From DT-110 sp030148525 (GTDB lineage: Bacteria > Bacteroidota > Bacteroidia > Chitinophagales > Saprospiraceae): a stretch of 64,000 nt of DNA. A program made the translations under genes and the position numbers. The notes under the pieces were generated by a model. The model did not search any database, was not told where the DNA came from, and saw nothing but the letters and a program-made list of their open reading frames with translations. The stretch covers positions 496,001 through 560,000 of the forward strand of contig OZ245751.1 of the NCBI GenBank assembly GCA_965227445.1. Reading direction: 5' to 3'. Below are positions 26,840-35,250 of this stretch, piece by piece. Position 1 is the first letter of the stretch, and each line of letters begins with the position of its first letter.

Positions 26840-27433
26840 GTGAGCAAACGCAAAAACACAAAAGGCCTGGTAAGGTCTGTCCGGCAATTCCGGGTCTACC
26901 ACAAATACATTGGTATTGCCCTGGCTGTAATACTGGTAATGAGTGCTATTACCGGATTGCTGTTAGGCTGGAAAAAAGATGCTGCCTGGATTCAGCCCCC
27001 CTCGCAAAAAGGAGCTTCTGCGGATCTGGTCGATTGGTTGCCCCTCGATCAACTGGCCGAGCTGGCCCGCGAAGCCCTGTATGCTGAACACCCCACGCAA
27101 TCGGGTAACGAGATCGATCGGTTAGATGTACGCCCATCTAAAGGAATGACCAAAGTACTGTTTACTGAAGGCTACTGGGAAGTGCAGATCGATGGAACAA
27201 CCGGCTCCATTCTGTCGATTGATAAGCGGTATTCCGATTTTATCGAACAACTCCACGACGGATCCATTATCTCCGATTCATTCAAACTGGTCAGTATGAA
27301 TGTACTTGGTATCGGCTTATCGGTTATGATTATCACCGGGATTTGGCTGTGGTATGGTCCCAAACGGATACGTGCCCGCAAACAAAAAATCAAGCACTCT
27401 GGCAGGAAAAAAGCCGCTTCCGTGCCGAAATAG
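26840..27433 (+). CDS. PepSY-domain membrane protein
   Basis: A 197-residue inner-membrane protein with a cytoplasmic basic N-terminus, one helix at about 23-47 (YIGIALAVILVMSAITGLLLG), a periplasmic PepSY-like region (residues 50-150; DRLDVRPSKGMTKVLFTEGYWEVQIDGTTGSI) and a second helix at about 153-172. The layout is that of short PepSY-associated TM proteins, often linked to iron-siderophore uptake, although no TonB receptor is nearby. The start is GTG 26840. Its stop abuts the stop of the convergent gene without a gap. Confidence 0.85.
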   Translation: MSKRKNTKGLVRSVRQFRVYHKYIGIALAVILVMSAITGLLLGWKKDAAWIQPPSQKGASADLVDWLPLDQLAELAREALYAEHPTQSGNEIDRLDVRPSKGMTKVLFTEGYWEVQIDGTTGSILSIDKRYSDFIEQLHDGSIISDSFKLVSMNVLGIGLSVMIITGIWLWYGPKRIRARKQKIKHSGRKKAASVPK

Positions 27434-28435
27434 CTACCAGTATAACCAGTGAAACCTGGCTGTCTCTCCCGTACGCCACTCCAGGGTGGGAGCCGGAATT
27501 TTTATGAATCGTATTACCGAGAAAACCGTCTTTAGAAAATCGCTATCGGTGGGGATACGGCCGGTATCAATATCTAACGACAAATACCATTGCCGTTGTC
27601 GCGGGAGGTGACTCAGGGAGTAGGTGGTCCCATCATCGTCGGTCCAACCGTTGCCATAGGCACCGTAGACATTATTAGCTCCGTACCCTACGGCAATATT
27701 CAGCCAATCGGGCAGGGGACTGCGATCACCCACAAAGGAATTTGGATTTACGGAAGCCCATACGGTCATCCCGTTGTAGTCCTTAATAAAAGCCTCCAGG
27801 TAGTTGGAGCCGTAGAGATCATGAGCCGCCGTCCGGACCGTGGACACCTTCGACTCGTCCTGGCGGGAGTAAATGAGCGCATCGGAATAATTGGGGCGGG
27901 AATTGGAGACCTTCAGAAATATGCGTTGTTCTTCCCACAGGAGTTCCTGGCCTGCGAATAGTACGGTTCCGGCCGTATTACTAATTACATCGGGAACGGA
28001 AAACCCCCAACGCTGGGAAAAGCCGTCCATTACTTCCACCGTTGTTTGCAGGAGGGTGCCCACGCCGACTCCTAACCATACGGCTTTGCGGCGAGGCATA
28101 CCAGTCCACCGGGCGCCCTTATAGGCCAGGTAGCTTTCGGCGTATGCCGTAATCAAGTGCCCGGCCTTATCTACGTGCTCCCATTCCCCCCAGTCATTGA
28201 AGATGCGAAAGCGCCCCTGAGGATAGTCTTTATACCAAATGTGGTAGAGTCCGATCGTGGTGCCGGTATAGGCCAGGGCTGATCCTCCGGCCAGATATGT
28301 AAAACGTTGGCGGTGAAAAGTATCGGCAGGTTCCCAAAAGGAGAGGTCCTGGCGTTGGGCAGAAAGCGCCTGACTTCCGAGGAGGATCAGGAGCCCTGCC
28401 AGAAGACTGCCAGGTTGCATAATCGGCTTTTGCAT
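27434..28435 (-). CDS. DUF2279/YfiM-like lipid-associated outer-membrane protein
   Basis: A 333-residue exported protein with a signal peptide ending QALSAQ. The conserved block WEHVDKAGHLITAYAESYLAY followed by GVGTLLQTTVEVMDGFSQRWGFSVPDVISNTAG matches DUF2279/YfiM-type proteins, with the HxDKxxH-like pattern and an Asp-Asn pair. The C-terminal half is rich in aromatic residues and ends WRTGETARFHWLYW, typical of an outer-membrane beta structure. Function is unknown. I chose ATG 28435, which gives a normal signal peptide, over the upstream ATG 28477. Confidence 0.8.
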   Translation of the reverse strand: MQKPIMQPGSLLAGLLILLGSQALSAQRQDLSFWEPADTFHRQRFTYLAGGSALAYTGTTIGLYHIWYKDYPQGRFRIFNDWGEWEHVDKAGHLITAYAESYLAYKGARWTGMPRRKAVWLGVGVGTLLQTTVEVMDGFSQRWGFSVPDVISNTAGTVLFAGQELLWEEQRIFLKVSNSRPNYSDALIYSRQDESKVSTVRTAAHDLYGSNYLEAFIKDYNGMTVWASVNPNSFVGDRSPLPDWLNIAVGYGANNVYGAYGNGWTDDDGTTYSLSHLPRQRQWYLSLDIDTGRIPTDSDFLKTVFSVIRFIKIPAPTLEWRTGETARFHWLYW

Positions 28436-28508
28436 CGTACTTTCAGGTTTAACAGTATGCTTTTGGGCGAATTTCAAAAGTACAACTTATCCCTGTCAAA
28501 CCCACCTT

Positions 28509-29843
28509 ATGGCCCGGGAAGAAACCGAATGGTTGCGCAAGGAAATCCCCAAATGGGTAGCTCGTGACTGGATCACATCCGACCAGGCCGAACGCATCAA
28601 TCGTCATTACCAAGAGGAAGACGAAGAACCAGCTTACTCATTGGCTTTCATGCTTCTGAGTGGCCTGGCAGCCTTATTGGTGGGTAGCGGCCTGATCTTG
28701 ATCGTAGCTTATAATTGGTCGGATTTTGGTCAATCTTTACGTACCCTGATCAGCCTCTTTCCACTCTTACTGGGCCTGGCTGTGTTCGGGTGGGCTTTAT
28801 TTCGCAGATCCGATCAGGTGGCCTGGCGCGAGAGCGGGTCAGCCTTTCTCATGCTCATGCTGGCTGCTTCCCTGGGACTCATTGCGCAGACCTACCGCAT
28901 CATGACCGAGCCCGCGCCCTTCGTGCTGGCCTGGTTGTTGCTGAGTATTCCGCTATTGTACGCATTGCGCTCTAGTCTCTGTGCTTTGCTGTACCTGGGG
29001 GGAACTGCAGCCTACGCCCTTCAGGACGGATACGTACAGTCGGGGTGGGTATTCGGGCTTTTATTGCTCAGCGTGCCCCATCTCATCCTGTACATGCGGA
29101 AACCCGACCATCTGGTACGCAAGAATTTGCTGGAATGGATGTTCTTTCTGTCCACTCTGATCGGATGGATGTCCTGCGTGGAAATGGATACCACCCTGTT
29201 CGGAATTCTGGGAACCTCCCTGTTGTTTCCGTTTTTTATTGGCTGGGGCCAAAAACTGGAAGGTCGGGATTCTATTTTTTTATTTCCCTTTCAATTCTTG
29301 CCTCTGTTCGGGGTGTACCTTATGGTGCTGGTTTTGACCTTTGGTCTGGATCACCAACCCCTGCAATGGGTACACTGGTTTCAAGGTGCAAAGGCTCCCT
29401 CCGGCAGTGCTTTCTGGAACGGAATGGCTATGTTGGTTTTTGTCCTTGGTTGGCTGTATTTCCTTATTCCTTCCTCTATCTTTTCGGGGGGTAGCCTTTC
29501 GGCAAAAAGGTCATATAGCTCCTGGGCAGTACTGGGGTTTCCAGTATACATACTGATCTATATTTTTTGCCGGGAACAAATAAACGAAACTGCGGGCCTC
29601 CTCTGGATGAATGGGGTAGGGGCCGGTATCGGACTCGTCTTCCTCGCCGAAGGTTTGCGGCGCAATAGTCTTTTCCATGTTAACGCGGGCCTGGCGTTTA
29701 TTGTAACCCTCGTCATTGTGCGTTTCTTTGATGAGTCCTGGAGTTTCGTTTGGAAGGGGATCGTGTTTGTTCTGGTCGGTCTTGCCTTCCTTATCACTAA
29801 TTGGAGACTCCAGCGGAGAATGAGGGAAAGGGAGAAAGGGTGA
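28509..29843 (+). CDS. DUF2157 multi-helix membrane protein
   Basis: A 444-residue membrane protein. The N-terminal 45 residues (WLRKEIPKWVARDWITSDQAERI) are the cytoplasmic helical head of DUF2157, followed by about twelve hydrophobic segments. In related genomes this family often precedes a GDYXXLXY/DUF4401 gene; here no such partner follows. The last codons (MREREKG) lie inside an octamer G-rich repeat that continues past the stop. Function is unknown; it sits head to head with the DUF2279-like gene. Confidence 0.87.
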   Translation: MAREETEWLRKEIPKWVARDWITSDQAERINRHYQEEDEEPAYSLAFMLLSGLAALLVGSGLILIVAYNWSDFGQSLRTLISLFPLLLGLAVFGWALFRRSDQVAWRESGSAFLMLMLAASLGLIAQTYRIMTEPAPFVLAWLLLSIPLLYALRSSLCALLYLGGTAAYALQDGYVQSGWVFGLLLLSVPHLILYMRKPDHLVRKNLLEWMFFLSTLIGWMSCVEMDTTLFGILGTSLLFPFFIGWGQKLEGRDSIFLFPFQFLPLFGVYLMVLVLTFGLDHQPLQWVHWFQGAKAPSGSAFWNGMAMLVFVLGWLYFLIPSSIFSGGSLSAKRSYSSWAVLGFPVYILIYIFCREQINETAGLLWMNGVGAGIGLVFLAEGLRRNSLFHVNAGLAFIVTLVIVRFFDESWSFVWKGIVFVLVGLAFLITNWRLQRRMREREKG

Positions 29844-29871
29844 GAGGGAGAGTGGGCGAATGGGAGAATAG
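29818..29871. repeat. G-rich octamer repeat at a gene end
   Basis: Six or seven units of GGG plus five bases (period 8, for example GGGAGAAA, GGGTGAGA, GGGCGAAT) run from the final codons of the DUF2157 gene across the stop. Unlike the heptamers the unit is eight bases. Confidence 0.6.
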
Positions 29872-29942
29872 GTGATTTGATGGATTTGGGAAGAGGCGAA
29901 ATAACTTTCCTGCAAAAATATCTGCTCCGAAATACAAGGAAC

Positions 29943-31265
29943 ATGAGGTTAGCGGTCAAGACCAGTTTTGCCACCGACGATCAAACCCGATCAGATCTGG
30001 ATTTGATCGATGGTGACAACAGTCTTTACCGGTTGTTCGCCCCTTTTGTTCAAACGGACGGAGGCCGTATACGATTGCAAGAATTGATGTACCTGCCCAT
30101 CAACAACAAAGATTTGCTGGTAAGGAGGCGTGATGTACTGCAGTTTTTGATGGAGCATCCCGCGCCCTTTCGCATTCTAAACAAGCAAATTGACTTTGCG
30201 CAGCATTACCTCGGACTAAATTTGTTGCCGGCCGTTCATACTAAATTTGATGCACGTGTACGCAGATGGTGGTATCAGATCTGGCCCACCGAGTCCTATT
30301 ACAAGCTCAATCACGGTATACTTTCCATTCTCCACGTTTTTCGTTCATTCCGGGATTTTATCAGAGCATACGATAGCCTGTCTCCGCCCGCTTACCTGCA
30401 GGAACTCTTTGGAGAGTTTGAGGCGTTCATCAGCAGACCCGGAGTTTCCAGGCTCCTCAAACAATCTCCCAAGACCTTCCCACCACCGGAATTGATGTCT
30501 CCGGCCGATGTGCTATTCCGGCAACAGCAAAAGGAGGGGGTACGGGCCATACTGGATGTGATTTGTGAGCTGGATGCCCTGCGGGCAGTCGCCGAATATG
30601 CCCGGCAGGCCGGGTGGTCAGTTCCCCAATACCATGAACAACCTGCTTTCAGTATCACCGAGATGGGGCATCCCCGAATCAATCTTCCTGTAAGGAACTC
30701 GGTTAAGTACGACCCGGAAAAACACATCTGGATACTGACTGGTTCCAACATGGGCGGCAAGTCGACCCTGTTAAAAACCCTCGGTATTTGTGCCTACCTT
30801 GCCCACCTGGGGTTCCCGGTACCCGCCAAATCGATGGCAACCAGCATTTGGGATGGCCTGTTCACGACCATCAACCTTCCCGACAACATCGCCGGTCAGC
30901 AAAGTCATTTCATTCGTGAAGTGGACCGGGTTAAAAAAGTCCACTCTAGCGCCCGGACAAATAAAAAGCTAGTAGTTCTTTTTGATGAATTATTCCGCGG
31001 AACCAACCCAGCGGATGCTTGCGAAACCTCACTGGACGTGATCATGGCTTTCGCTAAAATGCCGCACGTTTTTTCCATCGTTTCAACCCACCTCGAACAA
31101 TTACCCAAACAACTCACAGGTCAAGCCCCCGTGGAGTTCTATCAAATGAGTACGGACATCACTCCAGCCGGCAACATTCAATTTTCATATCAACTCAAAC
31201 CCGGCATCAACCAGATTCGCATCGGTCGAAAGATCGCCCGGAACCGTGGCATGTTAAAAAACTGA
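29943..31265 (+). CDS. MutS-related ATPase
   Basis: A 440-residue protein with the core and ATPase domains of the MutS family but without the N-terminal mismatch-recognition domain, so it is not classical MutS (about 850 residues). Walker A reads GSNMGGKSTLLKT, the following SHF/IREVDR region contains the signature loop, Walker B is VVLFDELFRGTNPADA, and the switch histidine is in VSTHLEQ. Short MutS-like proteins of this kind are common in Bacteroidetes; their role (recombination, structure-specific DNA binding) is uncertain. ATG 29943 is preferred; TTG 29877 and ATG 29880 lie beside the repeat. Confidence 0.88.
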   Translation: MRLAVKTSFATDDQTRSDLDLIDGDNSLYRLFAPFVQTDGGRIRLQELMYLPINNKDLLVRRRDVLQFLMEHPAPFRILNKQIDFAQHYLGLNLLPAVHTKFDARVRRWWYQIWPTESYYKLNHGILSILHVFRSFRDFIRAYDSLSPPAYLQELFGEFEAFISRPGVSRLLKQSPKTFPPPELMSPADVLFRQQQKEGVRAILDVICELDALRAVAEYARQAGWSVPQYHEQPAFSITEMGHPRINLPVRNSVKYDPEKHIWILTGSNMGGKSTLLKTLGICAYLAHLGFPVPAKSMATSIWDGLFTTINLPDNIAGQQSHFIREVDRVKKVHSSARTNKKLVVLFDELFRGTNPADACETSLDVIMAFAKMPHVFSIVSTHLEQLPKQLTGQAPVEFYQMSTDITPAGNIQFSYQLKPGINQIRIGRKIARNRGMLKN

Positions 31266-31272
31266 TCGTTAA

Positions 31273-31520
31273 AAGCCCCGTCAGGGGCGACCTGCTGAGT
31301 GCCGTCAGGCACGTCCTTAAAGAGCCCCGTCAGGGGCGACCTACTGAGTGCCGCCAGGCACGTCCTTAAAGAGCCCCGTCAGGGGCGACCTGCTGAGTGC
31401 CGTCAGGCACGTCCTTAAAGAGCCCCGTCAGGGGCGATCTTTCTTCAGCCCCGCAGGGGCGCCCTTATTATTCCTCAGTGCGTAAGCGCTGAGCTTCTTC
31501 CTCAGTGCGTAAGCGCTGAG
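31273..31520. repeat. REP-like array: 49-bp units with paired palindromes, then two shorter palindrome types
   Basis: Four units start at 31275, 31324, 31373 and 31422, exactly 49 bases apart. Each contains GCCCCGTCAGGGGC and, in the first three, GTGCCGTCAGGCAC: two different palindromes with the same GTCA centre. After the fourth comes GCCCCGCAGGGGC and then two copies of CTCAGTGCGTAAGCGCTGAG (31474-31493 and 31501-31520). The block follows the MutS-like stop by a few bases and fills most of the gene-free 31266-31599. No RAYT transposase gene is in the window. Confidence 0.88.
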
Positions 31521-31599
31521 CACCCCCCACCACACGCAATCGCCCATTTAACCCCCAATTAACTTCCATACCATACATTTACGTCAAACCAACGCCACC

Positions 31600-32721
31600 A
31601 TGAAAACCTGCATCACCATCATCGCCACCTGCGTAACTGCGGCCCTCATTGCCCAGTCACCGCACCCACACCTGCACGATCGCGCCATTCATTTTCCCGA
31701 TGTGCCCGGTTACCAGACTCTCGTCTGTGATTTTCACCAACACACCGTGTTCAGCGACGGAAGTGTCTGGCCCGATATTCGGGTACAAGAAGCCCTGCGC
31801 GATAGCGTAGATGCCATTTCACTGACCGAACACCTGGAATATCAACCACACAGTGCCGATATTCCCCATCCCGATCGCAATCGTTCGTACGATATTGCCG
31901 AGCAGCGCGCCCGCCCCTACGATCTACTGGTTATCCACGGTGCTGAGATCACCCGCTCCATGCCTCCGGGCCATAACAACGCCATCTTTATTGAGGATGC
32001 CAATAAGCTGCAGATCCCCGATTCTGTGGAGGTGTTCCGGGAGGCTAACCGCCAGGGCGCTTTTGTATTCTGGAATCATCCCAACTGGATGGCCCAACGG
32101 CGCGATGGCGTCGCTACCATGACACCAACTCACGAATACCTGATCGGGCAAAATTTGCTCCACGGCATTGAAGTGGTAAACGAAATGACTTATTCCGACG
32201 AGGCTTTGCAAATAGCGCTGGACTATGACTTGGCTATCATCGGCACCAGTGATATTCACGGATTGGTAGATTGGCAATTCAATGTTTCCGAGGGTGGTCA
32301 CCGTCCCGTCACCCTGGTTTTTGCGGAAGCAAGAACTGCGGAGGCCATCAAGGAAGCGCTATTCGCTCACCGGACCGTGGCCTGGTTTAACAATACACTG
32401 GTCGGACGGGAAGAGGTGTTAGTGCCCCTGCTCGAGTCGAGTATTCAAGTGAAATCTGCGGAATATATTGGTATAACATCTATCGCTGAAGTGACCCTGA
32501 TGAACGATAGTGATGCGGAATTCATGCTGCTCAATCGCAGCGATTTCACAATGCACGCCAACGCTCAGGTGATTACGCTGGCACCAAATACTACCACTAC
32601 TATCCAGGTGAAAACGCTGGATGTGCTCGAGTCCTTTGATCTTTCCTTCGAAGTCCTGAACGCCGTAATGGCACCCGGAACCTTCCCTACCATACAAATA
32701 CCGGTGGCCGTAGAGGAATAA
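31600..32721 (+). CDS. secreted PHP-domain phosphoesterase (Sb-PDE family)
   Basis: A 373-residue exported protein (signal peptide ending ALIAQ). The PHP fold is clear: DFHQHTVFSDGS near residue 45, SLTEHLEYQ near 80, HGAEIT near 111, WNHPNW near 150 and GTSDIHG near 215 supply the metal ligands. The C-terminal 130 residues form a beta-rich domain. The best match I recall is the Sphingobium phosphodiesterase (Sb-PDE) type, so phosphodiester or phosphotriester hydrolysis outside the cytoplasm is likely; the natural substrate is not known. Confidence 0.87.
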   Translation: MKTCITIIATCVTAALIAQSPHPHLHDRAIHFPDVPGYQTLVCDFHQHTVFSDGSVWPDIRVQEALRDSVDAISLTEHLEYQPHSADIPHPDRNRSYDIAEQRARPYDLLVIHGAEITRSMPPGHNNAIFIEDANKLQIPDSVEVFREANRQGAFVFWNHPNWMAQRRDGVATMTPTHEYLIGQNLLHGIEVVNEMTYSDEALQIALDYDLAIIGTSDIHGLVDWQFNVSEGGHRPVTLVFAEARTAEAIKEALFAHRTVAWFNNTLVGREEVLVPLLESSIQVKSAEYIGITSIAEVTLMNDSDAEFMLLNRSDFTMHANAQVITLAPNTTTTIQVKTLDVLESFDLSFEVLNAVMAPGTFPTIQIPVAVEE

Positions 32722-32811
32722 TCGACTTATTCAAAAGGGACCAAGACCAATGAAGGTATAGATTATAGCAGTTGTACGAAAGTATTCGTATGTTTGGATA
32801 AAATTTCTGTT

Positions 32812-34266
32812 ATGAATATACGGATTGTGCTTTTTGTGCTGGTTTGTCTCTGGAGTTGCACACCGGAACCCGCAGAGCCCGAAACAGCGGATGACCTGAG
32901 GGTGGTAGCGGATACGGCCTCGCGCATCGACGATTACCTGCAGTGGATGTCCGATTCTGCCGGATTCACGGGCAGCGTTCTGCTGGCCGCAGACGGTGAA
33001 ATAGTTATCCGCAAAGGGTACGGATCGGCTAATGACAGTTTGGAACTGCCGATTGATCCCCACACGGTCTTTACGATTGGGTCTATTACCAAACAGTTCA
33101 CAGGAGCTGCCGTCCTCAAGTTGGAGGAAATGGGCGCATTGTCGGTCGATGATCCCATCAGCAAATTCTTTACGGATGTACCAACCGACAAGCAGGATAT
33201 AACCATTCATCAGTTGCTGACCCATTCGGCCGGTTTTCCGGGAGCTATTGGTAGTGATGAAGACCCGATTGGTACCGGCGATTTTTTGGCGCAAGCCATG
33301 AATACTGAATTGCTGTTCGAGCCCGGGTCGGCCTACGAATACTCCAATGTGGGATACAGCCTGCTGGGCATTCTGGTAGAACAGTTATCAGATCAGTCTT
33401 ACGAGGCCTTTTTGCACGAACACTTCTTCGAACCGGCCGGAATGACGCGGACCGGATACGTGCTACCCGATTGGTCGGGGGAAACGCTGGCCCAGGGCTA
33501 CCGAAGGGGGCAACATTGGGGAACACTCCTGGATCAGCCCTGGCGGGAAGACGGTCCGGGCTGGCACCTGCGGGCTAATGGGGGCATACTTTCAACGCCC
33601 ATGGACATGTATCGCTGGCACCAGGCACTCCTGGATGATGAGGTCTTAAGCGAGGCATCGAAGGAAAAGTACTACGGTAAGCACATAGAAGAAGGACAAG
33701 GCTCGGGTACTTTCTACGGGTACGGATGGGCTATATTCCCGACGCCCCGCGGTACCGATCTTATTACCCACAATGGCGGGAACGGCATCTTTTTCGCCGA
33801 TATGTACCGATATCTGGAGGAAGATGTATTCTTGTTTTTTGCCACCAATCGCGGTTCCCGGGATGTCGAAGAAATCCCCTACAATACCTTGCGTATGGTG
33901 TTTCAACCGGATTTTGAGCCACCACGTAGCCAGGAGCCCGACGGTCAGGTCTTCGAAGGATATCCAACCGGGCCTGCCGGTGAACGTCTGGAGGCAATAG
34001 TGGGGCTGCTGCAACGAGGGAGCGACGATGCCCTGAAATCTTTGGTGACTGAATACATGGCCCCGGGCATGCAGGAAATGGCCCCCATGGACCAACACCT
34101 GGACATTTTGCAACAAATGTCGGATCAATTCGGAACCCTGGAATTGCGATCAACCCTGGCCAGCCGCCAGGAGTTCGAACTCATCTTCGCCGATGCGGAT
34201 GGCAATCCGATATCACTCCTGATCGAGCTGAATACCGAAGGACAGATTGTGGGTTTGAACAGGTAA
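32812..34266 (+). CDS. serine hydrolase lipoprotein, class C beta-lactamase / D-Ala-D-Ala peptidase fold
   Basis: A 484-residue lipoprotein: signal peptide with lipobox LWSC (Cys16), then a beta-lactamase/transpeptidase-like domain. Nucleophile motif SITK (Ser91, Lys94), second motif YSNVGYS with Tyr and Asn, and a third motif HNGGNG near residue 325. About 90 residues of a separate C-terminal alpha/beta region follow (YMAPGMQEMAPMDQHL ...). The family includes esterases, D-aminopeptidases and cell-wall enzymes; resistance to beta-lactams should not be inferred. ATG 32812 gives the signal peptide; TTG 32794 is less likely. The stop touches a heptamer repeat. Confidence 0.9.
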   Translation: MNIRIVLFVLVCLWSCTPEPAEPETADDLRVVADTASRIDDYLQWMSDSAGFTGSVLLAADGEIVIRKGYGSANDSLELPIDPHTVFTIGSITKQFTGAAVLKLEEMGALSVDDPISKFFTDVPTDKQDITIHQLLTHSAGFPGAIGSDEDPIGTGDFLAQAMNTELLFEPGSAYEYSNVGYSLLGILVEQLSDQSYEAFLHEHFFEPAGMTRTGYVLPDWSGETLAQGYRRGQHWGTLLDQPWREDGPGWHLRANGGILSTPMDMYRWHQALLDDEVLSEASKEKYYGKHIEEGQGSGTFYGYGWAIFPTPRGTDLITHNGGNGIFFADMYRYLEEDVFLFFATNRGSRDVEEIPYNTLRMVFQPDFEPPRSQEPDGQVFEGYPTGPAGERLEAIVGLLQRGSDDALKSLVTEYMAPGMQEMAPMDQHLDILQQMSDQFGTLELRSTLASRQEFELIFADADGNPISLLIELNTEGQIVGLNR

Positions 34267-34268
34267 TA

Positions 34269-34351
34269 GGTTTGGGGTTTGAGGTAACCTATAACCTAAC
34301 CCCAAACCCCACACCTCAAACCTCAAACCTCACACCTCACACCTCAAACCT
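34269..34351. repeat. inverted heptamer repeat, GGTTTGA / TCAAACC type
   Basis: About three GGTTTGG/GGTTTGA units, a short GGTAACCTATAACC centre and about six units in the opposite orientation (CCTCAAA, CCTCACA variants), ending CAAACCTG. It fills the gap between two convergent genes and could form a hairpin acting as a terminator for both. Confidence 0.8.
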
Positions 34352-34352
34352 G

Positions 34353-35084
34353 TCAATTGTCCTGCTTTGCGAATACCTTCCGCAGCAGGTCTGTGGTACG
34401 TGCAGCCGGGTCCTCGCGGATTTCGGCTTCTTTTTTCTCGACCAGTGCAAACAGGCCTTCGAGGGCTTTATTAGCTACGTAGTCGTCCAATTCGGGATTG
34501 ACATCCTGAGTGAATGGTATTTTATTGTAAGCATTTACGGCCTCACTCCAGTAGGTGCGCGCGTTGACCTCGTCGAGACTCTGGATAATGACCGGGCGGA
34601 ATTCGGCGTAGAGGCTGTCGTAGGTGGTTCGCTCCAGGAAACGGGTGGCAGCATCGTCTTCACCCATCAGGATGTCGGTCACATCGCGAAAGGTCATTTG
34701 CTTGATCGCGCCCAGGAAAATGGGGCCCGCCTTGCTCGCGGCACCTTCGGCGGCGCGGTTGAGTTTTTCGATCAGGTTTGCTTCTACGTTGGCAAAGCCA
34801 GGAACGGCTCGCAGCTTGCTGGTTACCTTTTGTGCTTCTTCGGGGAGCAGGATTTTGTAGACGGATTCGTAGTATCCGTCTTCGGCAGACAAGAAGCTGA
34901 CTGATTCGTCGACGCCTTTATTCAGGGCTTGTTTCAGGCCTTCGCCGATCTGGTCTTCGGTAAGGCCGCCGCCAAGCACTTCATTGGCTTTGTCGAGCAC
35001 CCCTCCCAGGGTTTGGGAAGAACAGCTATTCAGGGTAAATAAACAGAGTAGCAGAGTCGGAAAGATTCGGTATACGTAGGTCAT
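34353..35084 (-). CDS. DUF4197 lipoprotein
   Basis: A 243-residue lipoprotein (lipobox LNSC) almost entirely occupied by the DUF4197 domain: LTEDQIGEGLKQALNKGVDES at the start, a central FANVEANLIEKLNRAAE and MTFRDVTDILMGEDDAAT, and a C-terminal DYVANKALEGLFALVEKKEAEIR. The protein is helical and soluble after export. The function of the family is unknown. It is transcribed alone, convergent with the serine hydrolase and divergent from the P1 peptidase. Confidence 0.92.
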   Translation of the reverse strand: MTYVYRIFPTLLLCLFTLNSCSSQTLGGVLDKANEVLGGGLTEDQIGEGLKQALNKGVDESVSFLSAEDGYYESVYKILLPEEAQKVTSKLRAVPGFANVEANLIEKLNRAAEGAASKAGPIFLGAIKQMTFRDVTDILMGEDDAATRFLERTTYDSLYAEFRPVIIQSLDEVNARTYWSEAVNAYNKIPFTQDVNPELDDYVANKALEGLFALVEKKEAEIREDPAARTTDLLRKVFAKQDN

Positions 35085-35250
35085 GATTCTTTTGTTTTAA
35101 TGGCTTTCGCCAAAATAGATCCTTTCTGTAGACGCAGATTTATGTACATAGTAACAGGTGTGCCTGTTCAAGTTCAATTCTAAGAACGGAGAATTGTATA
35201 TTATTGATCTGATTGCCTTTGCTACTTAACGGTTTTTTAATGTATCGCCT

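Noticed and set aside
26658..26861. 67-codon minus-strand frame over the candidate small RNA
   Set aside because: Cysteine/phenylalanine-rich with no family, and it runs through the terminator hairpin.
31273..31520. CRISPR-like regular spacing of 49 bp
   Set aside because: Units are almost identical over their whole length, with no variable spacers, they are palindromic, and there are no cas genes.
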